Source of the DNA: Trichomonas vaginalis G3
Taxonomy: Eukaryota; Parabasalia; Trichomonadida; Trichomonadidae
Direction of reading: 5' to 3'
Assembly (NCBI RefSeq): GCF_026262505.1
Contig: NC_067205.1
Span: forward strand, 10,726,001 to 10,790,000
Length of the DNA stretch: 64,000 nucleotides
In this document: positions 49,633-59,061 of the stretch, piece after piece
How positions within the stretch are numbered: position 1 is the first letter of the stretch
Layout of the letters: each line of letters begins with the position of its first letter
Notes under the pieces: model-generated
What the model saw: the letters and a program-made list of their open reading frames with translations, nothing else
Database searches by the model: none
What the model was told of the DNA's origin: nothing
Translations under genes and position numbers: made by a program

Positions 49633-52310
49633 ACACTTGGTAGACAACTTCTTATGTCTAGAAAATTCTATCTTGCCTTTTATTTTTTTCTCGCTGTGAA
49701 ACGTATTCGGTCATTTTTTTAAAAATTAATTTTTTGTTAGAGATAAGAGCTAAAACTCGGTAAACAACTTCTTTATGTCTAGAAAATTCTATCTTGCCTT
49801 TTATTTTTTTCTCGCTGTGAAACGTATTCGGTCTTTTTTTTAAAAATTAATTTTTTGTTAGAGATAAGAGCTAAAACTCGGTAAACAACTTCTTTATGTC
49901 TAGAAAATTCTATCTTGCCTTTTATTTTTTTCTCGCTGTGAAACGTATTCGGTCATTTTTTTAAAAATTAATTTTTTGTTAGAGATAAGAGCTAAAACTC
50001 GGTAAACAACTTCTTTATGTCTAGAAAATTCTATCTTGCCTTTTATTTTTTTCTCGCTGTGAAACGTATTCGGTCATTTTTTTAAAAATTAATTTTTTGT
50101 TAGAGATAAGAGCTAAAACTCGGTAAACAACTTCTTTATGTCTAGAAAATTCTATCTTGCCTTTTATTTTTTTCTCGCTGTGAAACGTATTCGGTCATTT
50201 TTTAAAAATTAATTTTTTGTTAGAGATAAGAGCTAAAACTCGGTAAACAACTTCTTTATGTCTAGAAAATTCTATCATGCCTTTTATTTTTTTCTCGCTG
50301 TGAAACGTATTCGGTCATTTTTTTAAAAATTAATTTTTTGTTAGAGATAAGAGCTAAAACTCGGTAAACAACTTCTTTATGTCTAGAAAATTCTATCTTG
50401 CCTTTTATTTTTTTCTCGCTGTGAAACGTATTCGGTCATTTTTTAAAAATTAATTTTTTGTTAGAGATAAGAGCTAAAACTCGTAAACAACTTCTTTATG
50501 TCTAGAAAATTCTATCTTGCCTTTTATTTTTTTCTCGCTGTGAAACGTATTCGGTCTTTTTTTTAAAAATTAATTTTTTGTTAGAGATAAGAGCTAAAAC
50601 TCGGTAAACAACTTCTTTATGTCTAGAAAATTCTATCTTGCCTTTTATTTTTTTCTCGCTGTGAAACGTATTCGGTCATTTTTTTAAAAATTAATTTTTT
50701 GTTAGAGATAAGAGCTAAAACTCGGTAAACAACTTCTTTATGTCTAGAAAATTCTATCTTGCCTTTTATTTTTTTCTCGCTGTGAAACGTATTCGGTCAT
50801 TTTTTTAAAAATTAATTTTTTGTTAGAGACAAGAGCTAAAACTCGGTAAACAACTTCTTTATGTCTAGAAAATTCTATCTTGCCTTTTATTTTTTTCTCG
50901 CTGTGAAACGTATTCGGTCATTTTTTTAAAAATTAATTTTTTGTTAGAGACAAGAGCTAAAACTCGGTAAACAACTTCTTTATGTCTAGAAAATTCTATC
51001 TTGCCTTTTATTTTTTTCTCGCTGTGAAACGTATTCGGTCATTTTTTTAAAAATTAATTTTTGTTAGAGACAAGAGCTAAAACTCGGTAAACAACTTCTT
51101 TATATCTAGAAAATTCTATCTTGCCTTTTATTTTTTTCTCGCTGTGAAACGTATTCGGTCATTTTTTTAAAAATTAATTTTTTGTTAGAGATAAGAGCTA
51201 AAACTCGGTAAACAACTTCTTTATGTCTAGAAAATTCTATCTTGCCTTTTATTTTTTTCTCGCTGTGAAACGTATTCGGTCTTTTTTTTAAAATTAATTT
51301 TTTGTTAGAGACAAGAGCTAAAACTCGGTAAACAACTTCTTTATGTCTAGAAAATTCTATCTTGCCTTTTATTTTTTTCTCGCTGTGAAACGTATTCGGT
51401 CATTTTTTTAAAAATTAATTTTTTGTTAGAGACAAGAGCTAAAACTCGGTAAACAACTTCTTTATGTCTAGAAAATTCTATCTTGCCTTTTATTTTTTTT
51501 CTCGCTGTGAAACGTATTCGGTCATTTTTTTAAAAATTAATTTTTTGTTAGAGATAAGAGCTAAAACTCGGTAAACAACTTCTTTATGTCTAGAAAATTC
51601 TATCTTGCCTTTTATTTTTTTCTCGCTGTGAAACGTATTCGGTCTTTTTTTAAAAATTAATTTTTTTAGAGATAAGAGCTAAAACTCGGTAAACAACTTC
51701 TTTATGTCTAGAAAATTCTATCTTGCCTTTATTTTTTTCTCGCTGTGAAACGTATTCGGTCTTTTTTTAAAAATTAATTTTTTGTTAGAGACAAGAGCTA
51801 AAACTCGGTAAACAACTTCTTTATGTCTAGAAAATTCTATCTTGCCTTTTATTTTTTTCTCGCTGTGAAACGTATTCGGTCATTTTTTTAAAAATTAATT
51901 TTTTGTTAGAGACAAGAGCTAAAACTCGGTAAACAACTTCTTTATGTCTAGAAAATTCTATCTTGCCTTTTATTTTTTTCTCGCTGTGAAACGTATTCGG
52001 TCATTTTTTTAAAAATTAATTTTTGTTAGAGACAAGAGCTAAAACTCGGTAAACAACTTCTTTATGTCTAGAAAATTCTATCTTGCCTTTTATTTTTTTC
52101 TCGCTGTGAAACGTATTCGGTCATTTTTTTAAAAATTAATTTTTTGTTAGAGATAAGAGCTAAAACTCGGTAAACAACTTCTTTATGTCTAGAAAATTCT
52201 ATCTTGCCTTTTTTTTTTTCTCGCTGTGAAACGTATTCGGTCATTTTTTTAAAAATTAATTTTTTGTTAGAGACAAGAGCTAAAACTTTGCAGACAACTC
52301 CCGCATGTCT
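49633..52310. repeat. Right tandem array, ~22 units of ~120 bp
   Basis: About 22 copies of a unit containing GTCTAGAAAATTCTATCTTG, CTCGCTGTGAAACGTATTCG and a T-run, inverted relative to the left array. Units differ mainly by T-run length and by GAGATAAGAG versus GAGACAAGAG, in blocks that hint at segmental duplication. The innermost unit is degenerate (GACACTTGGTAGACAACTTC) and the outermost is the divergent GCAGACAACTCCCGCATGTC type. Confidence 0.95.
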
Positions 52311-52314
52311 AGCA

Positions 52315-52871
52315 AATTTAACATTCGTCTCCCATTTTTATATATTTGGTTTAGAATGTTCGAAAATGCGTAATATGGTCATTAATATTAATTGAAAAGA
52401 ACCTTGAATTAATTCAATCTGATCTCACAAAATATTTTAAATTACAAACTTTGTAGTTTGAATAGATAATTAGTATTAAACTCAAATAGCTAGTTTATTT
52501 TTGAAAAAAATTATTTGAATTTATTCAATTTTGTGAATTTTCCTTCCAAAAATCAAGTTTAAATATCTTATTTGCCATGTAATTATAAATACAATGAAAT
52601 ATATTCGAAATTGAAAAGAATGACTTTTTCTGTTCTTTCAATCATTCAATTTGAATTTTGCAATATTGGATTTCTCATTAAATAGCTATTAAAAACAACA
52701 AGCAATTTAACTTACATTCAAATTTATTTGTGTTATATTCAATCTTCTCAAAACTTATAATTTTCGGCTATAGCATGATTATATGCTATGTAATATAATA
52801 AACCTATAATAGTATCATTCTTTCAATTATTTGAAGAGAAAACCGAAAAAATCTATTTTCGGTCTATAACA
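52315..52871. repeat. Right outer unique terminal inverted repeat
   Basis: Inverted partner of 45781-46338, ending GGTCTATAACA at 52871. Confidence 0.9.
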
Positions 52872-52886
52872 AAATTATTTCAAAAT
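52872..52886. repeat. Flanking 15-bp direct repeat, right copy
   Basis: AAATTATTTCAAAAT abuts the right CTATAACA terminus; same sequence as 45766-45780. Confidence 0.7.
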
Positions 52887-52960
52887 GTTAATGTTCAATT
52901 CGATAATAAAAAGTACTATTAATATATGAAGTATTTGACATCATAAAAATTTTCGGATAA

Positions 52961-53035
52961 AGCGATGTGGAACAGTTGGTTTATTTCGTAAGGCTCATAA
53001 CCTTAAGGTCGCTGGTTCGAATCCAGTCATCCCTC
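52961..53035 (+). tRNA. tRNA-Met (CAT), elongator type, slightly mismatched
   Basis: The cloverleaf folds by eye. The acceptor AGCGATG/CATCCCT has one C-C mismatch at pair 3. The D-stem GAAC/TTTC has one mismatch. The anticodon stem TAAGG/CCTTA is perfect, with loop CTCATAA and anticodon CAT at 52996-52998. The T-stem GCTGG/CCAGT encloses TTCGAAT. T at position 54 and an anticodon stem without the three G-C pairs point to elongator rather than initiator tRNA. A run of Ts (53036-53041) follows as pol III terminator. The mismatches leave open a decaying copy. Confidence 0.85.
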
Positions 53036-53041
53036 TTTTTT
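53036..53041 (+). terminator. Pol III T-run terminator
   Basis: Six Ts directly after the tRNA discriminator base. Confidence 0.75.
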
Positions 53042-53091
53042 CCCCTCGCAAATCAAGTTTTTCAACTTAACGGCGTGATGCGCCCCAACTT

Positions 53092-53336
53092 TTTTGCGAA
53101 TTCGCTAAATTGAAAAATTCAAAATCACGAAAAATAAGCATATCAATCATTTAATACTTAAATAAGCCAGTTTCTATAAAATTGGAAGTGAATTTCACAT
53201 AAAATATTTTGCGAATTCGCAAAATAGAAAAATTCAAAATCACGAAAAATAAGAATATCAATCATTTAATACTTAAATAAGCCTGTTTCTATAAAATTGG
53301 AAGTGAATTTCACATAAAATATTTTGTGAATTCGCA
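53092..53336. repeat. 115-bp tandem duplication downstream of the tRNA
   Basis: Two units start at 53092 and 53207 and a partial third at 53322, each opening TTTTGCGAATTCGC or a close variant. The units differ at only a few bases. The opening contains the palindrome GCGAATTCGC. Confidence 0.9.
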
Positions 53337-53490
53337 TTCATTATTTTATCTATTCAAAAATTCAATATATTGAAAAAGCTAATTAATATTATCTCAAAGA
53401 TAACATAAATTATTATGATGTTCTAAAAATTCACCATGGTTCCATTCAATTATTGAATGACAGTCTTATCAAATTATCAATTTCAAAAGT

Positions 53491-54300
53491 GTGGAAGAAA
53501 TTTCTTTCAAATTCATATCATTATTAATGATTGCACCTGCTGGTGATCCTAACCAAATGCTCCTTGAGAAAGCAACCAGGAAGCTCACGCACTATAATGA
53601 TCCGAGAGAGAAAAAGAACTTGGAGATTACCATCAATGAACTTAGAAGTGTACGAGGGGATGGATTCCATAATTTCTTAAACTCGACCTACAAAAAGATT
53701 CCTCCTGCAGACAATATAATTGATCTTATGAATTTGTTGCATTTCCATAACAAAGTTGAAAAGTTGCCAAGATTTGCAAAAAAGAATATATGTATTTTGA
53801 AAGTGGCGATGCAAAAACAATGGGAAATCTTAAAAGACATATTCCCCAATCGTGTTTTCTTCATAAATATGAAGAAATTAAAAATAAATCCGTGCAGTAA
53901 GCCAATCGAACAAAGCGAACGTAATGATATCTATCACCAGGCATGCAACAACCTTTTGGCTAAAATCAATCCTGAATCGGTAGCCATCAAAATTGTCCAA
54001 TCCGAACAAGAACAGGTGAGCTATATCACACTTTTCTGTAACGAAAATTGGGCAGGAATAATCATATATTCAAGAAAAGGCGCCAAAAACAAGAAATTGC
54101 GAGAATATTTTATTGAATGGCAAAAACCCCAAACCGGAATGGAAATTGAAGAGCCCAAGAATTTTGAAATAAATGAGTCGCAGCAAACCATTAATCCTGC
54201 ATTTGAAAATCAAAACTTTTTTGAAATTCAAAATGATAACGATTTTGACAATTTTATCACTTTTGATGATTTTATTTTTGATATGGATCCTGTGTTGTGA
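53491..54300 (+). CDS. Unknown protein with acidic Phe/Asp-rich tail
   Basis: 269 residues. The N-terminal ~200 residues are balanced and look globular (LEITINELRSVRGDGFHNFL; QVSYITLFCNENWAGIIIYS). The last ~45 are acidic and aromatic with a repeated pattern (NDFDNFITFDDFIFDMDPVL), resembling a transcription-activation or short linear-motif tail. I recognise no family. ATG 53491 gives the full frame; Met13 (MIAPAGDPNQML) is an alternative start. It lies between the tRNA-linked repeats and a GC-elevated broken remnant, so it may belong to a mobile or transferred segment rather than to the core genome. Confidence 0.6.
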   Translation: MEEISFKFISLLMIAPAGDPNQMLLEKATRKLTHYNDPREKKNLEITINELRSVRGDGFHNFLNSTYKKIPPADNIIDLMNLLHFHNKVEKLPRFAKKNICILKVAMQKQWEILKDIFPNRVFFINMKKLKINPCSKPIEQSERNDIYHQACNNLLAKINPESVAIKIVQSEQEQVSYITLFCNENWAGIIIYSRKGAKNKKLREYFIEWQKPQTGMEIEEPKNFEINESQQTINPAFENQNFFEIQNDNDFDNFITFDDFIFDMDPVL

Positions 54301-54325
54301 TTAAACATTTTATTTTTTCTAACGT

Positions 54326-54932
54326 TTAAAACTGAATAAAAAAAGTACGGTTGTTCCGCATCCACACAGGAGTCTTCGCGTAGTAGTTGTGTGCTGTTCG
54401 GGACCATACTGCGCAATCTCCCACAAACATAGACTGGTGTTGCATGGCAGGCGCTCGGTCGAAGTCGAACGAGCACATCATATTCGACGTCGACGCGTCG
54501 ATGATGAGTTCAGCATCTATCAGAAAGTTTGTGGACACGATGACGACGAGTATGTACTTGTTTGAATCGTACCTGAAAATCGTGAAACGATCTTCGACGC
54601 ACAACGTAAGAACAGGGTTCGATCCTGCAATGACCCCGAGCGCATTCGGCAGAGACATGTTCACAGTCGGAACGAAAGTGTCCTGCATGTTGTACATGTT
54701 CTTGTACCGCTTCAGAACAGGCAGCGTTGATGACAGTTCTTTAACAAAAAGGAATTTGTCAACGTAAAAAAGGTATCGATAGGACGATCATTGCGATGAG
54801 CTCACTCAGGCGATTGAACGAGAGTATGTTCGATATGCAAGAATCTGTGACCATGATGGCAAACTTGTACATGTTGTTGGTCATCATGAGGCCGCAGTCG
54901 CTCGATATGTCTACCGCGGCATCTTTGATCAT
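54326..54932 (-). pseudogene. GC-elevated coding remnant, broken, unknown origin
   Basis: About 600 bp with clearly higher GC than anything nearby. The minus strand carries protein-like reading (for example NALGVIAGSNPVLTLCVEDR and AELIIDASTSNMMCSFDFDR) and the frame is broken at least once. Codon use differs sharply from the flanking host genes, which points to transfer or a mobile or virus-like element. I do not recognise the family and treat it as a fossil. Plus-strand frames over the same bases read less like protein. Confidence 0.5.
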
Positions 54933-55101
54933 TATGCTCCATTAGTACAAAAATAGAAGTAATGCTTATGGATATATTCTTTATCATCCATTTTAACATG
55001 AAATTCAGCGGGGAATATCTATATAATATTTCAGTTGAATTTTATCAACATGAAAAAAACTGTCATTGGTAAAATTATAATAATATCAAACAAATATTTA
55101 T
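54933..55101. other. Short AT-rich spacer
   Basis: Between the GC-elevated remnant and the 3' end of the next minus-strand gene; no feature. Confidence 0.4.
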
Positions 55102-58100
55102 TCATTTTCTCATTTGGTGAATCTTAGCCAGCTGATCTGATAATATCTGGTCGGCTATTTTCGTGAAAAGTGTGATAAAACTTACTGCATCTGGTTGAGC
55201 CACGTTCTTGACAATTTCATCAATTTTACCTTCTTGTAATGCTTTCATTTTATAATCCATCATATCTTCGGAATCCATGTCAAATCCTAGATCCAGAGGC
55301 TCATTGTCCTCTTCTTCATCGTCTATTTTCTCACCATATCTTTCCATAATCTTCTTTATTTCATCACTAAGGTTTGGATCAAAATCACCATCATCAAAGT
55401 CTAGATCATCATCTTCCTCTTCTTCGAAGTTTATTTTCTTAGGGAACTGCCATGGTTTCATTGTATCAAGAGGATGGAAGCTATGATATTGTTCTTCCTC
55501 CTCTTCTTCTTCATTCTTGTCAATCTTTTCTTGTGAGATATTTGGTGACTTTGATAAAACAATTTCACTTTTATCCTCTTCTTCAAACTCTTCTTTTGCT
55601 TCAAAAGGTTTATCTAAACCTTTATTAGTAGCAAAGATTGACATATCTTCCTCTTCATCATCATTTACTGATATATTAGGTGATTTCATTAATTCATCAT
55701 TTGAATTACTGATATTTTCTTTTGATATTGTTTCTTCAGTACTCTCTTTAGGAACACTCATTTCTGTTTTATTTGCAGAATAATTCTGAGAACTTCCTGA
55801 TTTTGGACTAATATCAGATAACTTTAATTCAGTAACTTTGAGAAGAGAGTCATCTTTAGATTCATTGTTTTCGTCTTCATCTTTTGTTAATGACATTTCA
55901 AATTCTTTGGAGTCATTTCCTTTGGAAATATCTTCAGTAGATAGCAATATGTGGTCTTCTTCATTTGATTCATTTTCTTCATCAGGGAATGTGTCTTTGG
56001 AAAGAGTTATGCTTTCCTTTGAAATATCTTCTGTTGATATTGTAACATGATCTTCATCTTTTGATGCATTAGCATCTTCTTTTGATATGTTTTCTAAAGA
56101 GTTTGTGATATCTTCATTCTTTGATATATTTGGTGTAAATGATTTATCATTATCAATAGAAATATCAATTGACTTCAAAGGATCTTCTTCGTGAAGTGAT
56201 GATCCTAAATTGCTTATTTGAGTATTCTCAGCAATTTCTTCTTCCTCTTCTTGTTTAACTAATAATTCCTTCTCTTCAATTTTTGGAGAGTTGACAAGCT
56301 TTTCATTGTTTTCTTCTTCTTCTTCAGTTGTTTTATCATTGCTATTACTTGGAATAGATGCTTTGATATCTAACAACGATGATGACTCTTCTTCATCATT
56401 TTCAAGAGCATATTTATGTCTCTGCGTTCTTTGGAATGAACGTGGTGGTGAAATTTCCTCCTTCGAATCTTCTTCAACGCTAAGATTTGGTGACATTTGC
56501 TCTTTTTCTGGACTAATTTTGAGTGGTGTCGATACGACAACTCCTTTAGAAGGTTTGACAGGTGAAATTGCACTGATTTCTACCTTCTCTTCATCATTTT
56601 CATCGTCTCCTTCTTGGCTGTTATTTTGCTTGGCTTGCTTCATCTTGTTCTCATTATCTCTCTTTTCTGTTGCCGTTGTTCCACGAAGTGAAAATCTCTT
56701 AACAAAATCGGAAATTGGTTTTTGAACTCTTGGCTTTTCTTCTGGAACTACAATTTCCTCTTTACTTTTCGTAATATCTTCAGGAACTTTGTCATTCTGT
56801 GGTGATTTAATTTCAATCTTCTCCTCAAACTTAAGTTCTTCTTCTTCCTCTTCTTCTTCATCGAGACCATCATCGTTATCACTTTGATGAAGTGTTTCTT
56901 TGTTAAGAGATGTTTTAAGAACATCAATTTTAACATCTTCTTCCTCTTCTTCGTAGGTTTCTTCTTCTTCAAGTAATTTTTGAATAATTGATTTCGTTGG
57001 AGTTTGTTTGCCTGGTTTGAATGCATCATTAGAATCAGAGAATGAATCAATATTCATCTTATAAATGTTCTCATCTGTATCATTCACTCCTTCACTTGAT
57101 GCATCAGCGTTGATTGGAGATGTTGGAGAAAATGTTTGTTGTTTTTCTGCTCTTCTTGGAGAAGGAGGTCTCTTTGGACTTGATAAAGGCGATTCTTCCT
57201 TTAGAGAATCTGATGATGAACTTGATCCATATGAATACCTATGAGATGTCTTTGTTGGTGACTTCGGAGAATTATTTGGTATTGTGATTTGCTTTTGTGG
57301 TCTTGATGGTGATATTGCTTCAACTTGATCAGAAATTATAATGCCCTTACGCTTCTTCTGAACCGGATTTGGTGAAACTTCATTTGTATTAATTGATAAA
57401 TTAGGCGACTGTGAAATACTATCAGATTTCTTAGCAGTAATAGGAGTAGGTGTTGGATCAAATGTAACAGTTGCTCTCTTTCGGCTTGAGGATGAACTCC
57501 TTGTTGGAATTTGATCGTAATTTTGTTGTGAAGTAATCTTTGATGATGTACTAGTAGTTCTAATATTTGTTTTATTTTCAGGAACTTTATAATCTACTGT
57601 GCTTGACGGTCTGGATTCTTTAGGAACTGAGATTTGTTCATTTTGGTTTTTATACGAGTTTGTAGTATTCTTTTGAGAATAGTTTGTTGTAGATACAGGT
57701 TTAGAAGGAATAACATCTGCTGGAGCTTCATATACTTTAATTGCTGCTTTGCGTTTCTTACCAAACGTATCAGATGGTTTTTCAATGGCTTGCTCGGCTT
57801 TAGCAGTCGGAACATATGGTTTATATGCATCTGGTTTGGCTGGTTTTGACTCTTGTTGATATTGATTTATTGGATTATATGAACTCGAAGTACTTGATCG
57901 AGTTGGCATTGCCACATATGGTTGGTTAGTGTTATATGTTGAATTCGATGTGAAAAATGACTTGTTTGTGAATTTTGGTTTGTAAGATGAATTTAGATAT
58001 TGATATTGAGTTGATTCATTCGTTGATGGTGTATAATCCGGATAGATATCAGCTAGTGTTGGCATTTGATGCCTTTCTGATTGAAAATACTTACCCTTAT

Positions 58101-58116
58101 TAAATGATTTAGTCAT
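55102..58116 (-). CDS. Large acidic Ser/Glu-rich disordered protein
   Basis: 1004 residues. The N-terminal ~300 are Ser/Thr/Pro/Tyr-rich with repeated aromatic spacers (YQYLNSSYKPKFTNKSFFTS). The middle is acidic and contains loose repeats of an ISTEDISKES-type motif and of KSPNIS/SPNLS. The last ~110 residues are more ordered: after DDGDFDPNLSDEIKKIMERY comes a helical C-terminus (DAVSFITLFTKIADQILSDQ) ending MRK. Only the C-terminal helix region looks conserved enough to be a domain; I recognise no family. Its composition resembles the gene at 29706-33158, but the sequences are not obviously related. Opposite-strand frames are shadows of the Glu/Ser codons. Confidence 0.78.
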   Translation of the reverse strand: MTKSFNKGKYFQSERHQMPTLADIYPDYTPSTNESTQYQYLNSSYKPKFTNKSFFTSNSTYNTNQPYVAMPTRSSTSSSYNPINQYQQESKPAKPDAYKPYVPTAKAEQAIEKPSDTFGKKRKAAIKVYEAPADVIPSKPVSTTNYSQKNTTNSYKNQNEQISVPKESRPSSTVDYKVPENKTNIRTTSTSSKITSQQNYDQIPTRSSSSSRKRATVTFDPTPTPITAKKSDSISQSPNLSINTNEVSPNPVQKKRKGIIISDQVEAISPSRPQKQITIPNNSPKSPTKTSHRYSYGSSSSSDSLKEESPLSSPKRPPSPRRAEKQQTFSPTSPINADASSEGVNDTDENIYKMNIDSFSDSNDAFKPGKQTPTKSIIQKLLEEEETYEEEEEDVKIDVLKTSLNKETLHQSDNDDGLDEEEEEEEELKFEEKIEIKSPQNDKVPEDITKSKEEIVVPEEKPRVQKPISDFVKRFSLRGTTATEKRDNENKMKQAKQNNSQEGDDENDEEKVEISAISPVKPSKGVVVSTPLKISPEKEQMSPNLSVEEDSKEEISPPRSFQRTQRHKYALENDEEESSSLLDIKASIPSNSNDKTTEEEEENNEKLVNSPKIEEKELLVKQEEEEEIAENTQISNLGSSLHEEDPLKSIDISIDNDKSFTPNISKNEDITNSLENISKEDANASKDEDHVTISTEDISKESITLSKDTFPDEENESNEEDHILLSTEDISKGNDSKEFEMSLTKDEDENNESKDDSLLKVTELKLSDISPKSGSSQNYSANKTEMSVPKESTEETISKENISNSNDELMKSPNISVNDDEEEDMSIFATNKGLDKPFEAKEEFEEEDKSEIVLSKSPNISQEKIDKNEEEEEEEQYHSFHPLDTMKPWQFPKKINFEEEEDDDLDFDDGDFDPNLSDEIKKIMERYGEKIDDEEEDNEPLDLGFDMDSEDMMDYKMKALQEGKIDEIVKNVAQPDAVSFITLFTKIADQILSDQLAKIHQMRK

Positions 58117-59061
58117 TATACATTAAAATTTAAAACGGACACTCAAAGATTTCATAACTATTCAAAGCAATAGTAGACTCAAGTATAAGCGAAAAATCGA
58201 TTGCATGGTATATCTACTAAAGAGAACCATAATGTTTACTATATTTTTTGGCAATTTTATCATCGAGTTTAAATCATATCACATCAATTGCCGAATATTA
58301 TTACAAAAGGTAGGTCATTAATATTTCAATTCACTAAAGATCAATAAGCATATATTTTAAGTTCAAAACATATAAATAATCCATAAACAAGATATTATAT
58401 ATCTATATATAAATCAACTATTAAAATATAGTGAATAGTATAGTAAATTCTTGTCATTTGCATATCAATATTTTTCATCAAATTTCAATGATCGAATCCC
58501 ATTTCTATCTGTAGAAATATTTTGTATTCAGCTAATATTTTTCGATGTCTTATTGTTGTCTCGATAAAATGCTTAGAATTTTGTTGTAAGAAATATAGTT
58601 ATAAATAACTACTTCCATCACTCTTCGGCATATTTAAATCTATCTAATTGTCCTATATTTTGCAAATCACTAGTTCATCTGCTATTAAGAAAAGCCAATT
58701 GAAGAATTTAAAATAATTCTTGCCTGAAATGAAGTAATTTTCGACCACCATAAAGAAGACTACATCCAATTGCTAAATACATAATATATTCTGTATGTAA
58801 TCGCGATAATTTATCGACAAGGCCGATGTCATTCTAAAAGCAAATTCTATACATATCGGATTTACGATAACGTCTTTTCATCTGAGCAAAATTTCAACTA
58901 ACATATAGCCAATAAAAAATGTACATAAACTCAATTGGCCTTGTGTCCATTTAAATTTTGTCACTTTTTTGTATTTATCCGTTTGTGTAATGAATTTATT
59001 TAATTCCCTAATATAAATACAATTAAACTTTTCTGAAATCAAAATTTCGAACAAATTTTAG
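58117..59061. promoter_or_regulatory. Divergent intergenic region, acidic protein gene / ankyrin gene
   Basis: 945 bp of AT-rich DNA between outward-reading genes, so it carries both promoters. No specific site beyond possible Initiator motifs can be supported. Confidence 0.4.

Larger units (their letters stand above)
45781..52871. mobile_element. 7.1-kb foldback-like DNA transposon with asymmetric tandem-repeat ends
   Basis: The two ends are long inverted repeats. The outer ~560 bp (45781-46338 and 52315-52871) are unique and almost identical, starting TGTTATAGACCGAAAATAGA. Inside them lie inverted arrays of a ~120-bp unit, about 4 copies on the left and about 22 on the right. The interior holds an intact DD34E integrase-core transposase (48251-49225) and a nested mariner-sized element. 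An exact 15-bp direct repeat flanks the whole. Long inverted ends built of tandem repeats are the hallmark of foldback elements. The transposase family is the same as that of the 2.1-kb transposon at 11589-13678. The near-identity of the ends and the intact gene suggest a recent, possibly active insertion. Confidence 0.85.

Noticed and set aside
49633-52310. CRISPR array
   Set aside because: The ~120-bp units are contiguous without unique spacers, have an inverted partner array and lie in a eukaryotic transposon.
45781-52871. Polinton/Maverick element
   Set aside because: It is far shorter than such elements, has a single DDE gene and shows no polymerase or other large genes.
55277-57849. 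Plus-strand frames opposite the 1004-residue protein
   Set aside because: Same codon-bias shadows as above; low-complexity Ser/Phe runs only.
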